Position numbers and translations under genes: made by a program
The notes under the pieces: model-generated
The model's input: the letters and a program-made list of their open reading frames with translations, nothing else
Database searches by the model: none
Told to the model about the DNA's origin: nothing
Source: Corynebacterium otitidis ATCC 51513
GTDB taxonomy: Bacteria; Actinomycetota; Actinomycetes; Mycobacteriales; Mycobacteriaceae
Assembly: GCF_000296405.1 (NCBI RefSeq)
Contig: NZ_JH815193.1
Coordinates: 83,170-147,169 of the forward strand
DNA: 64,000 nt
Reading direction: 5' to 3'
Shown: in pieces, positions 56,526-64,000 of the stretch
How the letters are laid out: each line of letters begins with the position of its first letter
Position numbering within the stretch: the stretch's first letter is position 1

Positions 56526-57533
56526 TTAGCTTCGTGCCGCGTCGAGCGTGTCGGGCACCCCGAGCTTCTTGGCCTGCCGGTCCGCGGAGTCGAACAGGCG
56601 CCGAAGCCTGCCCGCGATCGCGTCTTTGGTCATCTGCGGGTCCGCGAGCCGGCCGAGCTCCTCGAGCGAGGCCTTGTCGTGCTTGATGCGCAGCTGCGCG
56701 GCCTCGAGCAGGTGGGCGTCGGCGTCGGCGCCGAGGATCTCCAGGGCGCGGCGGGCCCGGGCCGCGGACTTCGCCGCCGCCGCGCTCGAGCGGCGCTGGT
56801 TCGCGTCGTCGAAGTTCGCCAGCCGGTTGACCTCGGCGTGCGCCTCCCTTTTTAGGCGCGCCCGGTCCCACAGCAGCGCCGCGCGGTACGCGCCCATCCG
56901 GTTGAGCAGCGCGACGACGTGCTCACCGTCGCGCACGGCGACGCGGTGCCCGCCGCGCGCGCTGCGCGTCTTCGCACCGAGGCCGAGGCGCCTCGCGGCG
57001 CCGACGAGGGCGGCGCCGGGCGCGGACTCGAGCGTGTCGAGCTGCTCGCGCTCCCGCTCGCTTAAGTCGGCGTCGTCGATGTCGAGGCCGGGGCAGGCGA
57101 CCTCGAGCGAGGTGGCGCGCGCCGGGTCGGCGAGCTGGCCTGCGGCGAGGAACGCGCCGCGCCACGCCGCCTCGAGCTCGGCGGGCTCCCCGCCGACGAG
57201 CGCGGGCGGCAGGCCCACGGTGCGGTGCCCGGAGCGGGTAGTCAGCCCGGTGCGGGCGAGCACCGCGCTGGCCGGGCCGGCGGCCTCGACGAGGGCTGCG
57301 GGCCCGCCCTCGGGCCCGGGCTTGACCGCGACCGCCCCGTCCGCGACGGCGGAGAGCAGCCCCGCGACGCGCTCGGCGATCGCGGGCGAGCCCGCCGGCA
57401 CGGCAAGCCGCCCGCCGACCGTGCCGGGCTCCCCGCTGAAGCGCAGGTAGGCGGTGAGCTCCGCGAGCCGCACCGGGGGCCGGCGCTCGTCGACCGCGGC
57501 GAGCTCCTCCTTCGCCTCGCTGGTGAGCGTCAT
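56526..57533 (-). CDS. whiA: WhiA sporulation/division regulator homologue
   Basis: A 335-residue DNA-binding protein with a LAGLIDADG-like N-terminal domain (about 80-215) and a C-terminal HTH (about 255-320) including RLANFDDANQRRSSAAAAKSA and LGRLADPQMTKDAIAGRLRR. It regulates cell-division genes in many Gram-positives. GAAGGGCG lies just before the ATG. It follows yvcK by 95 nt; rapZ-yvcK-whiA is a conserved unit. Confidence 0.95.
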   Translation of the reverse strand: MTLTSEAKEELAAVDERRPPVRLAELTAYLRFSGEPGTVGGRLAVPAGSPAIAERVAGLLSAVADGAVAVKPGPEGGPAALVEAAGPASAVLARTGLTTRSGHRTVGLPPALVGGEPAELEAAWRGAFLAAGQLADPARATSLEVACPGLDIDDADLSEREREQLDTLESAPGAALVGAARRLGLGAKTRSARGGHRVAVRDGEHVVALLNRMGAYRAALLWDRARLKREAHAEVNRLANFDDANQRRSSAAAAKSAARARRALEILGADADAHLLEAAQLRIKHDKASLEELGRLADPQMTKDAIAGRLRRLFDSADRQAKKLGVPDTLDAARS

Positions 57534-57628
57534 CGCCCTTCAAGCCCTCCTCACACGTCGGGGACGTCGTCGAATGCTGGTTCTTGATAGTCCTGGCCCG
57601 GCCCCGCCGCGGGGCGCCGGGCGGATCG

Positions 57629-58597
57629 CTAGCTGCCGCGCAGCGCCTCGGCGAGCGCCCGGGCGAGCGCCTCGGGGTCGTGCGCGGCGCTCGTGCCGCG
57701 GCGCACGGGGGCGACCGCGAGCCTCGCGCCGATGCCCGCGGCGGCGCGCCGGATATTGTCGCGCTCCGCCTCCGAGGGGATCGCGGAGGGGTCGACGAGC
57801 ACGTAGTCGGCGCGGATGTCGGGGGCCTGCTGGCGGAGCATGTGGATGTGACGCTCCGTGGAGAAGTCCTGCGTCTCGCCGGGCTCGCCGGCGAGGTTGA
57901 CGACGACGACCTTCACGGCGCTCGTCTCGGCGAGCGCGTCGACGACGCCGGGCACGAGCAGGTGCGGGATGACGCTGGAGAACCAGGAGCCCGGCCCGAT
58001 CGTCACGAGGTCCGCGTCGCGGATCGCGCGGAGCGCCTCCGGGTTGGGGGTGGGGTCATCCGGCACGATGCGCACGCGGCGCACCTGCCCCGGCGTGGAG
58101 GCGACCGCCACCTGGCCGCGCACGAGCCGCATGATGCGCGGGTCGCCGCCGAGGCCGCACACGTCGGCCTCGATGTCTAAGGGCGCGTCGACGACGGGCA
58201 CGACCCGGCCCCGCGCGTCGAGCGCGCGGGCCGCCTCGTCGAGGGCGGCCTGCATGGAGCCGAGCTCCTCGGCGAGACCTGCGAGGATGAGGTTGCCGAC
58301 GGCGTGCCCGGCGAGCGCGCCGTGCCCGCCGAAGCGGCGCTGCAGCAACCGGGCCCACAGGGCGCGGCGGGGCTCCTCGCCGTCGGTGAGCGCGACGAGC
58401 GCCATGCGCAGGTCACCGGGCGGGACGCTGCCGAGCTCGCGGCGGATGCGCCCGGAGGAGCCGCCGTCGTCGGCGACGGTGACGATCGCGGTGATCGCGG
58501 CCGCGCCGACGCGCCGGGCCGCCTCGAGGGTGCGGTAGAGGCCGTGGCCGCCGCCGAGGGAGGCGATGCGCGGCCCGCGTGGGGTGTCGTTAGTCAC
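57629..58597 (-). CDS. yvcK: Gluconeogenesis factor YvcK / CuvA-like
   Basis: A 322-residue CofD/YvcK-fold protein that binds UDP-sugars and affects carbon use and cell shape. The nucleotide loop SLGGGHGLYRTLEAAR (about 13-28), VADDGGSSGRIRRELG (about 42-57), PPGDLRMALVAL and the NPEALRAIRDADLVTIGPGSWFSSV segment (about 184-208) are present. Start GTG 58597, 21 nt after the rapZ stop. Confidence 0.95.
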   Translation of the reverse strand: MTNDTPRGPRIASLGGGHGLYRTLEAARRVGAAAITAIVTVADDGGSSGRIRRELGSVPPGDLRMALVALTDGEEPRRALWARLLQRRFGGHGALAGHAVGNLILAGLAEELGSMQAALDEAARALDARGRVVPVVDAPLDIEADVCGLGGDPRIMRLVRGQVAVASTPGQVRRVRIVPDDPTPNPEALRAIRDADLVTIGPGSWFSSVIPHLLVPGVVDALAETSAVKVVVVNLAGEPGETQDFSTERHIHMLRQQAPDIRADYVLVDPSAIPSEAERDNIRRAAAGIGARLAVAPVRRGTSAAHDPEALARALAEALRGS

Positions 58598-58618
58598 GGG
58601 TGGGTGCTCGCCTGCTTC

Positions 58619-59515
58619 CTAGGCCGTGGCGAGGTCGCGGTGGGTGACGGTGACATCCAGGTCGCCGGCCTCGGAGAGGCGGCGGCCGATCTCCTCGGCG
58701 ACCGCGACGGAGCGGTGGTGCCCGCCGGTACAGCCGATGGAGACGGTGACGAAGTTCTTGCCCTCGTGGCGGTAGCCCTCCTGCATGCCGCTGAACAGGT
58801 CGAGGAAGCGCTCGATGAAGCCCTGGGCCGCGGGCCTATCGAGCACGAAGTCGGCGACGGGCTTATCGGTGCCGCGGAACTCGCGCAGCTCGGGCTCCCA
58901 GTAGGGGTTCGGCAGGAACCGCACGTCGAGGGTGAGGTCGGAGTCGCGCGGCGCGCCGTTTTTGAAGCCGAAGGACTGGACGGTGACGTGCGGCAGCCGG
59001 TCGACGACGCGCCCGAAGGTCTCCTCGATGCGGCGGCGCAGGTCGTGGATGGACATGTCGGAGGAGTCGATGACCACGTCGGCGTCCTCCTTGATCTCGC
59101 TTAAGGTCTCCCGCTCGCGGGCGATGCCCGTGGAGAGGCTGTCGCCGCCCTGGAGGGGGTGGGTGCGCTTGACGGAGTCGAAGCGCTTGATGAGCACGTC
59201 CTCGCGCGCGTCGAGGAACAACACGATCGGCGCGAGCCCGCGGGAGCGCAGCTCGTCGAAGGTCTGCAGGATGCTGCCGCGGAACATGCGCGAGCGCACG
59301 TCCATGACCATGCCGACCCGGTCGACGGGCGAGTCGTCGGCGGCGCACATCTCCGCGAGCTCGACGATGAGCTCGGGCGGGAGGTTGTGGGCGACGTACC
59401 AGCCGTTGTCCTCGAAGACCTTCCCGGCGGTCGACAGCCCGGAGCCGGACATCCCGGTGATGAGGATGGGCGGGGCGATGAGCCTTCCCGTCCCGCCTCT
59501 TGAGGCGCTCTCCAT
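58619..59515 (-). CDS. rapZ: RNase adapter protein / P-loop nucleotide-binding protein RapZ
   Basis: A 298-residue protein of the RapZ (YvcJ) family. The P-loop [20 protein letters not shown] (18-37) has the family pattern GxSGxGxST. The C-terminal domain includes [18 protein letters not shown] (about 262-279). In E. coli the family guides RNase E to sRNAs; actinobacterial function is less clear. TAGTAT (59529-59524) ends 8 nt before the ATG and overlaps the uvrC stop, so rapZ-yvcK-whiA may have their own leaderless transcript as well as uvrC readthrough. Confidence 0.95.
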   Translation of the reverse strand: MESASRGGTGRLIAPPILITGMSGSGLSTAGKVFEDNGWYVAHNLPPELIVELAEMCAADDSPVDRVGMVMDVRSRMFRGSILQTFDELRSRGLAPIVLFLDAREDVLIKRFDSVKRTHPLQGGDSLSTGIARERETLSEIKEDADVVIDSSDMSIHDLRRRIEETFGRVVDRLPHVTVQSFGFKNGAPRDSDLTLDVRFLPNPYWEPELREFRGTDKPVADFVLDRPAAQGFIERFLDLFSGMQEGYRHEGKNFVTVSIGCTGGHHRSVAVAEEIGRRLSEAGDLDVTVTHRDLATA

Positions 59516-59526
59516 GGTGGCCGATA

Positions 59527-61674
59527 CTACTCGCCGCGCGCGGCGAGCGAGTCGTGGACCTTCTCCGCGAGCTTCGGGCCCACCCCCTTGACCTCGGCGA
59601 TCTCGTCGACGCTCGCGGCCTTGAGCTTCTTAATCGAGCCGAAGTGCTTGACCAGCTCGGAGCGCCTCGCCGGCCCGAGGCCGGGGATATCGTCGAGCGC
59701 GGAGCGCCGCATCCGCTTCGAGCGCTTCTGCCGGTGGTAGGTGATGGCAAACCGGTGCGCCTCGTCGCGGATCCGCTGGAGGAGGAACAGGCCTTGGGAG
59801 TTGCGCGGCAGGATGACCGGGTCCTCCTCGCCGGGCACCCACAGCTCCTCGAGGCGCTTCGCGAGCCCGGCGAGCGCCACGTCCGTGATGCCGAGCTCCT
59901 CGAGGACCTCCTTGGCGGCGGCGACCTGCGGGGCGCCGCCGTCGACGATGAAGAGGTTCGGCGGGTAGGCGAAGCGCTTGTTGTCGGTGGACATCTCCTC
60001 GACGACGGCCGCGCCGCCCTCCCCGCCCGGGGCGTCCCCGCCTCCCGAGGAGTCCTTGGGGGCCTGGCCGGGCGCGCGGGCGGCGACCTCCTCGGCAAAC
60101 GAGGAGCCGTCGAACTCCTCCGCGTCGGGCACGTCCGACTTGTCCTCGTGGTAGCGCAAGAACCGCCGGCGGGTGACCTCCGCGATGGAGGCGACGTCGT
60201 CGCTCTTCCCGCCGCCGGCGGCCTCCTTGATGCGGTAGCGCCGGTAGTCGGACTTGCGCGGCGCGCCGTCCTCGAACACAACCAGCGAGGCGACGACGTC
60301 GGTGCCCTGCAGGTGGGAGATGTCGGTGCACTCGATACGCAGCGGCGGGTTGTCCATGCCGAGCGCGTCCTGGATGTCGTTGAGCGCCGCGGAGCGCGCC
60401 GTGAGGTCGCCGACGCGCCGCAGTTTGTGCTGGCGCAGCGCCTCCTGGGCGTTCTTCTCCACCGTCTCCAAGAGGGCGCGCTTGTCGCCGCGCTGCGGCA
60501 CCCGGAACTCCACCGGCCCGCCCCGAAGCTCCTCGAGGAGCTGGCGGGTCTCGGCGGGCTGCTGCGGCGGGGCCTGGAGGAGCAGCTGGCGCGGGATCGC
60601 GCTCGCCTTCGTCGAGCTGCCCGCACGCGAGATGTGGTCGACGCCGCGGCGCTTAATCTGCCGCTCGTCTTCTTTTCGCTCCTCCTCGGCGCGCTCCGCG
60701 GCGTCGCCGTAGAACTGGACGAGGAAGTTCTGCATGAGCGCGGGCAGCGCCGGGTCCTCCTCGCCCTCCCCGGGCGCCTCGCTGGAGGCCTGGTCGCCGG
60801 CCTTCTGCACGACCCAGCCGCGCTGGCCGCGCACCCGGCCGTCGCGCACCTGGAAGATCTGCACCGCCGCCTCGAGCTCGTCGGTCGCGAACGCGACGAG
60901 GTCGGCGTCCGTGCCGTCGGTGAGCACGATGGACTGCTGCTCGGTGAGCTTGTCGATCGCGGCTAGGTCGTCGCGCAGGTGCGCGGCGCGCTCAAAGTTG
61001 AGCTCCTCGGCGGCCTCGCGCATCTCCTTCTCCACGCGGCGGCGCACCGGGGCCGTGTTGCCGCTTAAGAAGGAGACGACCTGGTTGACGATCTCGCGGT
61101 GCTCGGCGGGGCTCACCCGCCCGATACACGGCGCGGAACACTTGTCGATGTGGCCGAGCAGGCAGGGCCGCCCCTGGAGCTCGTGGCGGTTGTAGACCGC
61201 CTTCGTGCACGTGCGCATGGGGAACACGCGGGTGAGCAGCTCGAGAGACTCGCGCACCGCCCAGGCGTGCGAGTAGGGCCCGAAGTAGCGCACGTTCTTG
61301 CGCCTAGGGCCGCGGTAGAAGAACGCGCGGGGGATCTTCTCCCCCGTGGAGACCGCGAGCATGGGGTAGGTCTTGTCGTCGCGGTACATGACGTTGAAGC
61401 GCGGATCGAACTTCTTGATCCACGTGTACTCCAGCTGGAGGGCCTCGACCTCGCTGCCGACGACGGTCCACTCGACGGACGCGCCGGTGAACACCATGGT
61501 GCGGGTCCGCGGGTGAAGATCCGCGGGGTTCTGGAAGTAGTTGTTGAGCCGCTGGCGGAGGTTCTTCGCCTTGCCGACGTAGATGACCCGGCCGTTCTCG
61601 TCGCGGAACTTGTACACCCCCGGCGAGGTGGGGATCGTGCCCGTCGCCGGGCGGTAGCTCTGCGGGTCCGCCAC
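59527..61674 (-). CDS. uvrC: Excinuclease ABC subunit C
   Basis: Nucleotide excision repair nuclease making both incisions. The 715-residue protein has the GIY-YIG domain near the N-terminus ([19 protein letters not shown], about 19-37), a Cys-rich region ([20 protein letters not shown]), a UVR motif (about 200-235), the RNase H-like domain including [20 protein letters not shown] and C-terminal HhH repeats ([16 protein letters not shown]). The GTG at 61674 (VADPQSYRP) is chosen because GAGAGG lies 4-5 nt upstream and the N-terminus then matches other corynebacterial UvrC; the 61701 start would add 9 residues. An inserted Gly/Ser/Glu-rich loop near 525-560 is variable in the genus. Confidence 0.95.
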   Translation of the reverse strand: MADPQSYRPATGTIPTSPGVYKFRDENGRVIYVGKAKNLRQRLNNYFQNPADLHPRTRTMVFTGASVEWTVVGSEVEALQLEYTWIKKFDPRFNVMYRDDKTYPMLAVSTGEKIPRAFFYRGPRRKNVRYFGPYSHAWAVRESLELLTRVFPMRTCTKAVYNRHELQGRPCLLGHIDKCSAPCIGRVSPAEHREIVNQVVSFLSGNTAPVRRRVEKEMREAAEELNFERAAHLRDDLAAIDKLTEQQSIVLTDGTDADLVAFATDELEAAVQIFQVRDGRVRGQRGWVVQKAGDQASSEAPGEGEEDPALPALMQNFLVQFYGDAAERAEEERKEDERQIKRRGVDHISRAGSSTKASAIPRQLLLQAPPQQPAETRQLLEELRGGPVEFRVPQRGDKRALLETVEKNAQEALRQHKLRRVGDLTARSAALNDIQDALGMDNPPLRIECTDISHLQGTDVVASLVVFEDGAPRKSDYRRYRIKEAAGGGKSDDVASIAEVTRRRFLRYHEDKSDVPDAEEFDGSSFAEEVAARAPGQAPKDSSGGGDAPGGEGGAAVVEEMSTDNKRFAYPPNLFIVDGGAPQVAAAKEVLEELGITDVALAGLAKRLEELWVPGEEDPVILPRNSQGLFLLQRIRDEAHRFAITYHRQKRSKRMRRSALDDIPGLGPARRSELVKHFGSIKKLKAASVDEIAEVKGVGPKLAEKVHDSLAARGE

Positions 61675-61790
61675 TTTTCCTCTCACCCCTCCCAGGAACA
61701 CGTCTCTCTCAGGAGCCCAAGCGCGGGCGGCGACGGCGCCCTGGCCGCCCTACCCCGCCCGGCGCCCGCCTCAGCCCCAACGCGCAAGGC

Positions 61791-61810
61791 CGCCCGGGCC
61801 TTCCCGGGCG
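61791..61810 (-). terminator. Weak hairpin after PH-domain gene
   Basis: CGCCCGGG-CCTT-CCCGGGCG (61791-61810) lies between the PH-domain gene and uvrC on the minus strand. It has no T-tract, so its role as terminator is uncertain. Confidence 0.35.
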
Positions 61811-61850
61811 CCGCGCGTCCCGGCCGCGCGGGGCCAGCGCTTCTTTCGGG

Positions 61851-62438
61851 CTAGTCGTCCTCGGGCAGGTACTTCGCCTCGAGCTCGCGGAAGCGGTCGA
61901 CGGTGCCGAGGATCTGAGACTTGTCGGCGGCCTGCATGGCAAGCATGGGCACGAACTCGAACTCCGGCAGCTCGAGGCGCGCGGTGCGCGCCCCGCGGGG
62001 GAAGGACAGCCCGTAGATCACGGCCCACGGGTAGAAGCGCGTGCCGATGACGTTGCGGACCTCGACGCCGTCGGCGTTGGCCCGCACCCGCGGGCGCCAG
62101 AGCATGACGCCGAGCGCGACGGCGATGATGGTGCCGATGCCGACGAACGCGAGCTTGTCGACCGTGGTGACCGCCGCTCCGGTGTCGCCCACGCCGACGA
62201 CCGCGGCCATGAAGATGTGGATCGCCATGACCACGACGACCGCCGCGACGGCGAGGCGGCGCATGAACGGCGAGCGGCACTCGAACTCCCATGGCTTGTC
62301 GCTCGTCGCGGCCGCCGGGTCGAGCGCGGTGTAGAGGTTCTCCTCGTCCTCGCTCAGCCGCCGCCGGGCCGGCCGGTCGACCCGGTCCGCGGCGCCGCCG
62401 GGCGCCGCGCCCTCGCCTTGGTTCTGTGCCTTCGTCAC
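61851..62438 (-). CDS. Membrane protein with bacterial PH domain
   Basis: A 195-residue protein with two adjacent hydrophobic segments (about 62-82 and 95-115) and a C-terminal bacterial PH-like domain: RPRVRANADGVEVRNVIGTRFYPW then FPRGARTARLELPEFEFVPMLAM. The GTG at 62438 follows TAGGCT (62452-62447) by 8 nt, suggesting a leaderless mRNA; a longer frame to 62504 is unlikely. It lies upstream of uvrC in this genus. Function unknown. Confidence 0.8.
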   Translation of the reverse strand: MTKAQNQGEGAAPGGAADRVDRPARRRLSEDEENLYTALDPAAATSDKPWEFECRSPFMRRLAVAAVVVVMAIHIFMAAVVGVGDTGAAVTTVDKLAFVGIGTIIAVALGVMLWRPRVRANADGVEVRNVIGTRFYPWAVIYGLSFPRGARTARLELPEFEFVPMLAMQAADKSQILGTVDRFRELEAKYLPEDD

Positions 62439-62519
62439 GGCCCCTAAGCCTACCGCCCGCCCGGCGAAGGACCTAAGAGCGCGGCCCGCCCCGAGCCACC
62501 ACATTCACCCCGGTTTGTC

Positions 62520-62548
62520 TTGCCTAATAATACGGGTTTGGGTAGCGT
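62520..62548 (+). promoter_or_regulatory. Candidate promoter of secreted-protein gene
   Basis: TTGCCT (62520-62525), a 17-nt spacer and TAGCGT (62543-62548) could drive the gene at 62634 with a leader of about 80 nt. The hexamers are only moderate matches. Confidence 0.4.
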
Positions 62549-62633
62549 ATGCGCAGCGCACGCGCGCGGCCCCGCCGACCCGGTGCGCCCCGGCGGGCGC
62601 CCCATCCTTCGGTTTTTTAGGTAAAGGACGCGC

Positions 62634-64000
62634 ATGCGACGATCCTCTCTTCCCCGCCGCGCGGCGGCGCTCGCCGCGGCGACGCTCGCCCTCGGCTCGC
62701 TGACCACCGCCGCCCTGCCCGCGGCCCTCGCGGCGCCCGCCCCGGGCGGCCCGGCCGCCGAGTCGCGCCCCTCGCCCATCACACTGGACGTCACGGCCAC
62801 CCAGAACGGCCGCGAGATCGACCTCTCCGGCGGGCTCGCCGACCTCGACGTCACCCAGCCCACCGTGTTCCGCTTCCGCGGCGAGAACTACCTACCCGCG
62901 GCCGACTCGGCCGCGGTCAACGGCACCTACGTCATGGTCGCCGACCAGGAGAAGTGGCGCGTCGGCGAGGAGATCCACATGACCGGCGACGGCGACGCGC
63001 TCGTCGCCGACTGGATCACCCCGGCGCAAATCAAAAAGGGCGGCGGCTCCTGGGAGCGCACCCTCACCGTCGGCGGCGACACGTTCAAGCCCGGGCGCAG
63101 CTACGTCGTCGGCGCCGCCGCCGCGCACGCCCTGGTCTTGAGCGAGCGGCACTTCGACCGCGGCTTCTCCTTCACCGTCCCGGAGGCCACCCACGGCCCC
63201 GGGGTGCCCGCGCCTGTCGCGGTGCGCGCCGCCGTCGACGAGAAGCGCAACGTCAAGGTCGAGTGGGACTACGACAAGAGCATCCCCGGCACCCGCTTCC
63301 GCGTCACGCTGCGCTGCGTCGCCGAGTGCGGCCCGCTCAACGCCGACCGGCCCCGCCAGGTCGACGTGTCGCGATCCGCGGGGCGCGAGTACACCTTCAC
63401 CGACTCCGACCCGGGCGTCTACGTCGCGTCCGTCTACGCCGCCCGCGACGGGGAGGACGGCGAGCCGGTCTTCTCCCCGGAGGCGCACAGCGCCCCCATC
63501 GCCGTCGGCGACGTCACGATCCCCGAGGAGCTGCTCACCCCGCCCGCCCCGGGGACCACCGCCGCGACCTCGGCGCCGGGGACCGCCGCGCCCACGACCG
63601 GCCCCTCGACCGGCGCGCCGTCGACCACGACGACCACGACGGAGCCGACGAGCGCCGAGACCGCCGGCACCGAGCCGACGAGCACGACGCCGAGCAGCAT
63701 TTCGCAGACCCCGCCGACCGGCGGCGACGGCGAGACGCCCCCGCCGAATCAGGAGCCCACGCCCCAGCCGCCCGCGACCGAGGGTCCGGCCGGCGAGACC
63801 CCTGACGAGACGGCGCCGACGGACAAGAAGCCCGCCGGGGACGAGCCCGCCAACGGCGAGAAGCAAGACGCCCCCTCTGCCGCCGGGGCCGACGGGGAAA
63901 AGCCCACGGGCGCGGCCGCCGCCCAGGCCCAGGGCGAGAAGCGCCCCGCCCCGGCCGCGAGCCCCGCGCCGGCAGCTAAGCCCCAGCAGCCCGCGCCGGC
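62634..64000 (+). CDS. Secreted protein with FN3-like domain and Thr/Pro-rich stalk, 3'-truncated
   Basis: The frame opens at ATG 62634, with AAAGGA 6 nt upstream, and is still open at the window end after 455 codons. A Sec signal peptide (about 1-34, RRSSLPRRAAALAAA then ALAAPA) is followed by a beta-rich domain (about 48-190) and a fibronectin-III-like segment (PAPVAVRAAVDEKRNVKVEWDY, about 198-219, with CVAEC). From about residue 305 the sequence becomes Thr, Pro, Glu, Gly and Ala-rich with TTTTTTEPTS and similar stretches, a surface stalk. This architecture suits a wall-exposed protein, and a sorting signal or membrane anchor may lie beyond the window. Family not recognised. Confidence 0.8.
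   Translation, partial: MRRSSLPRRAAALAAATLALGSLTTAALPAALAAPAPGGPAAESRPSPITLDVTATQNGREIDLSGGLADLDVTQPTVFRFRGENYLPAADSAAVNGTYVMVADQEKWRVGEEIHMTGDGDALVADWITPAQIKKGGGSWERTLTVGGDTFKPGRSYVVGAAAAHALVLSERHFDRGFSFTVPEATHGPGVPAPVAVRAAVDEKRNVKVEWDYDKSIPGTRFRVTLRCVAECGPLNADRPRQVDVSRSAGREYTFTDSDPGVYVASVYAARDGEDGEPVFSPEAHSAPIAVGDVTIPEELLTPPAPGTTAATSAPGTAAPTTGPSTGAPSTTTTTTEPTSAETAGTEPTSTTPSSISQTPPTGGDGETPPPNQEPTPQPPATEGPAGETPDETAPTDKKPAGDEPANGEKQDAPSAAGADGEKPTGAAAAQAQGEKRPAPAASPAPAAKPQQPAP

Overview
The window is a high-GC actinobacterial chromosome segment. Gene content and order point to Corynebacterium: mshC (mycothiol), acn-acnR, opcA, mptB, the sufR-B-D-C-S-U-T order, ctaA/ctaB beside tkt-tal-zwf-opcA-pgl, and whiA-yvcK-rapZ-uvrC. 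I see no insertion sequence, prophage or CRISPR array. It is core genome throughout and both edges cut a gene: an ABC permease on the left and a secreted protein on the right.

Layout. 1-5.2 kb: ABC permease end, fhs, two DUF202 membrane proteins and aspA. 5.3-9.4 kb (minus strand): uppP, mshC, a HAD phosphatase overlapping mshC, hisE and hisG. 9.5-12.9 kb: a lipoprotein, pyrD, a YbhB-like protein and tRNA-Leu(GAG). 12.9-16.8 kb: GNAT, VTT membrane protein, an unrecognised HTH protein, DUF3097 and hemH. 17-25 kb: secreted NlpC/P60 endopeptidase divergent from acn-acnR, then a glutamine amidotransferase and an SDR-like protein. 25-32 kb: ACT protein plus UPF0210 protein, metF with a SAM-type riboswitch, metE, ino1. 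32-40 kb: ABC-F ATPase and the complete SUF iron-sulfur operon with its repressor. 40.5-46.5 kb: mptB, an ABC exporter pair, ctaA and ctaB. 46.9-53.9 kb: oxidative pentose phosphate genes tkt-tal-zwf-opcA-pgl. 54-62.4 kb (minus): uvrC-rapZ-yvcK-whiA-pgk-tpiA-secG and a PH-domain protein.

Shared logic. Several genes feed one-carbon and methionine metabolism (fhs, metF, metE), others iron-sulfur and heme supply (suf, acn as an Fe-S client, hemH, ctaA/ctaB), others envelope building (uppP, NlpC/P60, mptB, ino1) and others mycothiol (ino1, mshC). At least fifteen genes have a TANANT-like -10 hexamer ending 7-8 nt before the start codon, so they are probably leaderless; this fixes several starts.

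Most interesting observations: a perfect McbR-type palindrome in the promoter of the glutamine amidotransferase; a near-consensus AcnR site in the acn promoter; an 11-bp-period direct repeat upstream of the NlpC/P60 gene; two LacI-like palindromes before ino1; a 13-codon ORF upstream of metE; a HAD phosphatase overlapping mshC that could be the missing mycothiol phosphatase; a 34-codon internal duplication with a 14-G run in pgl; and the absence of gapA and ppc from the pgk-tpiA-secG cluster.
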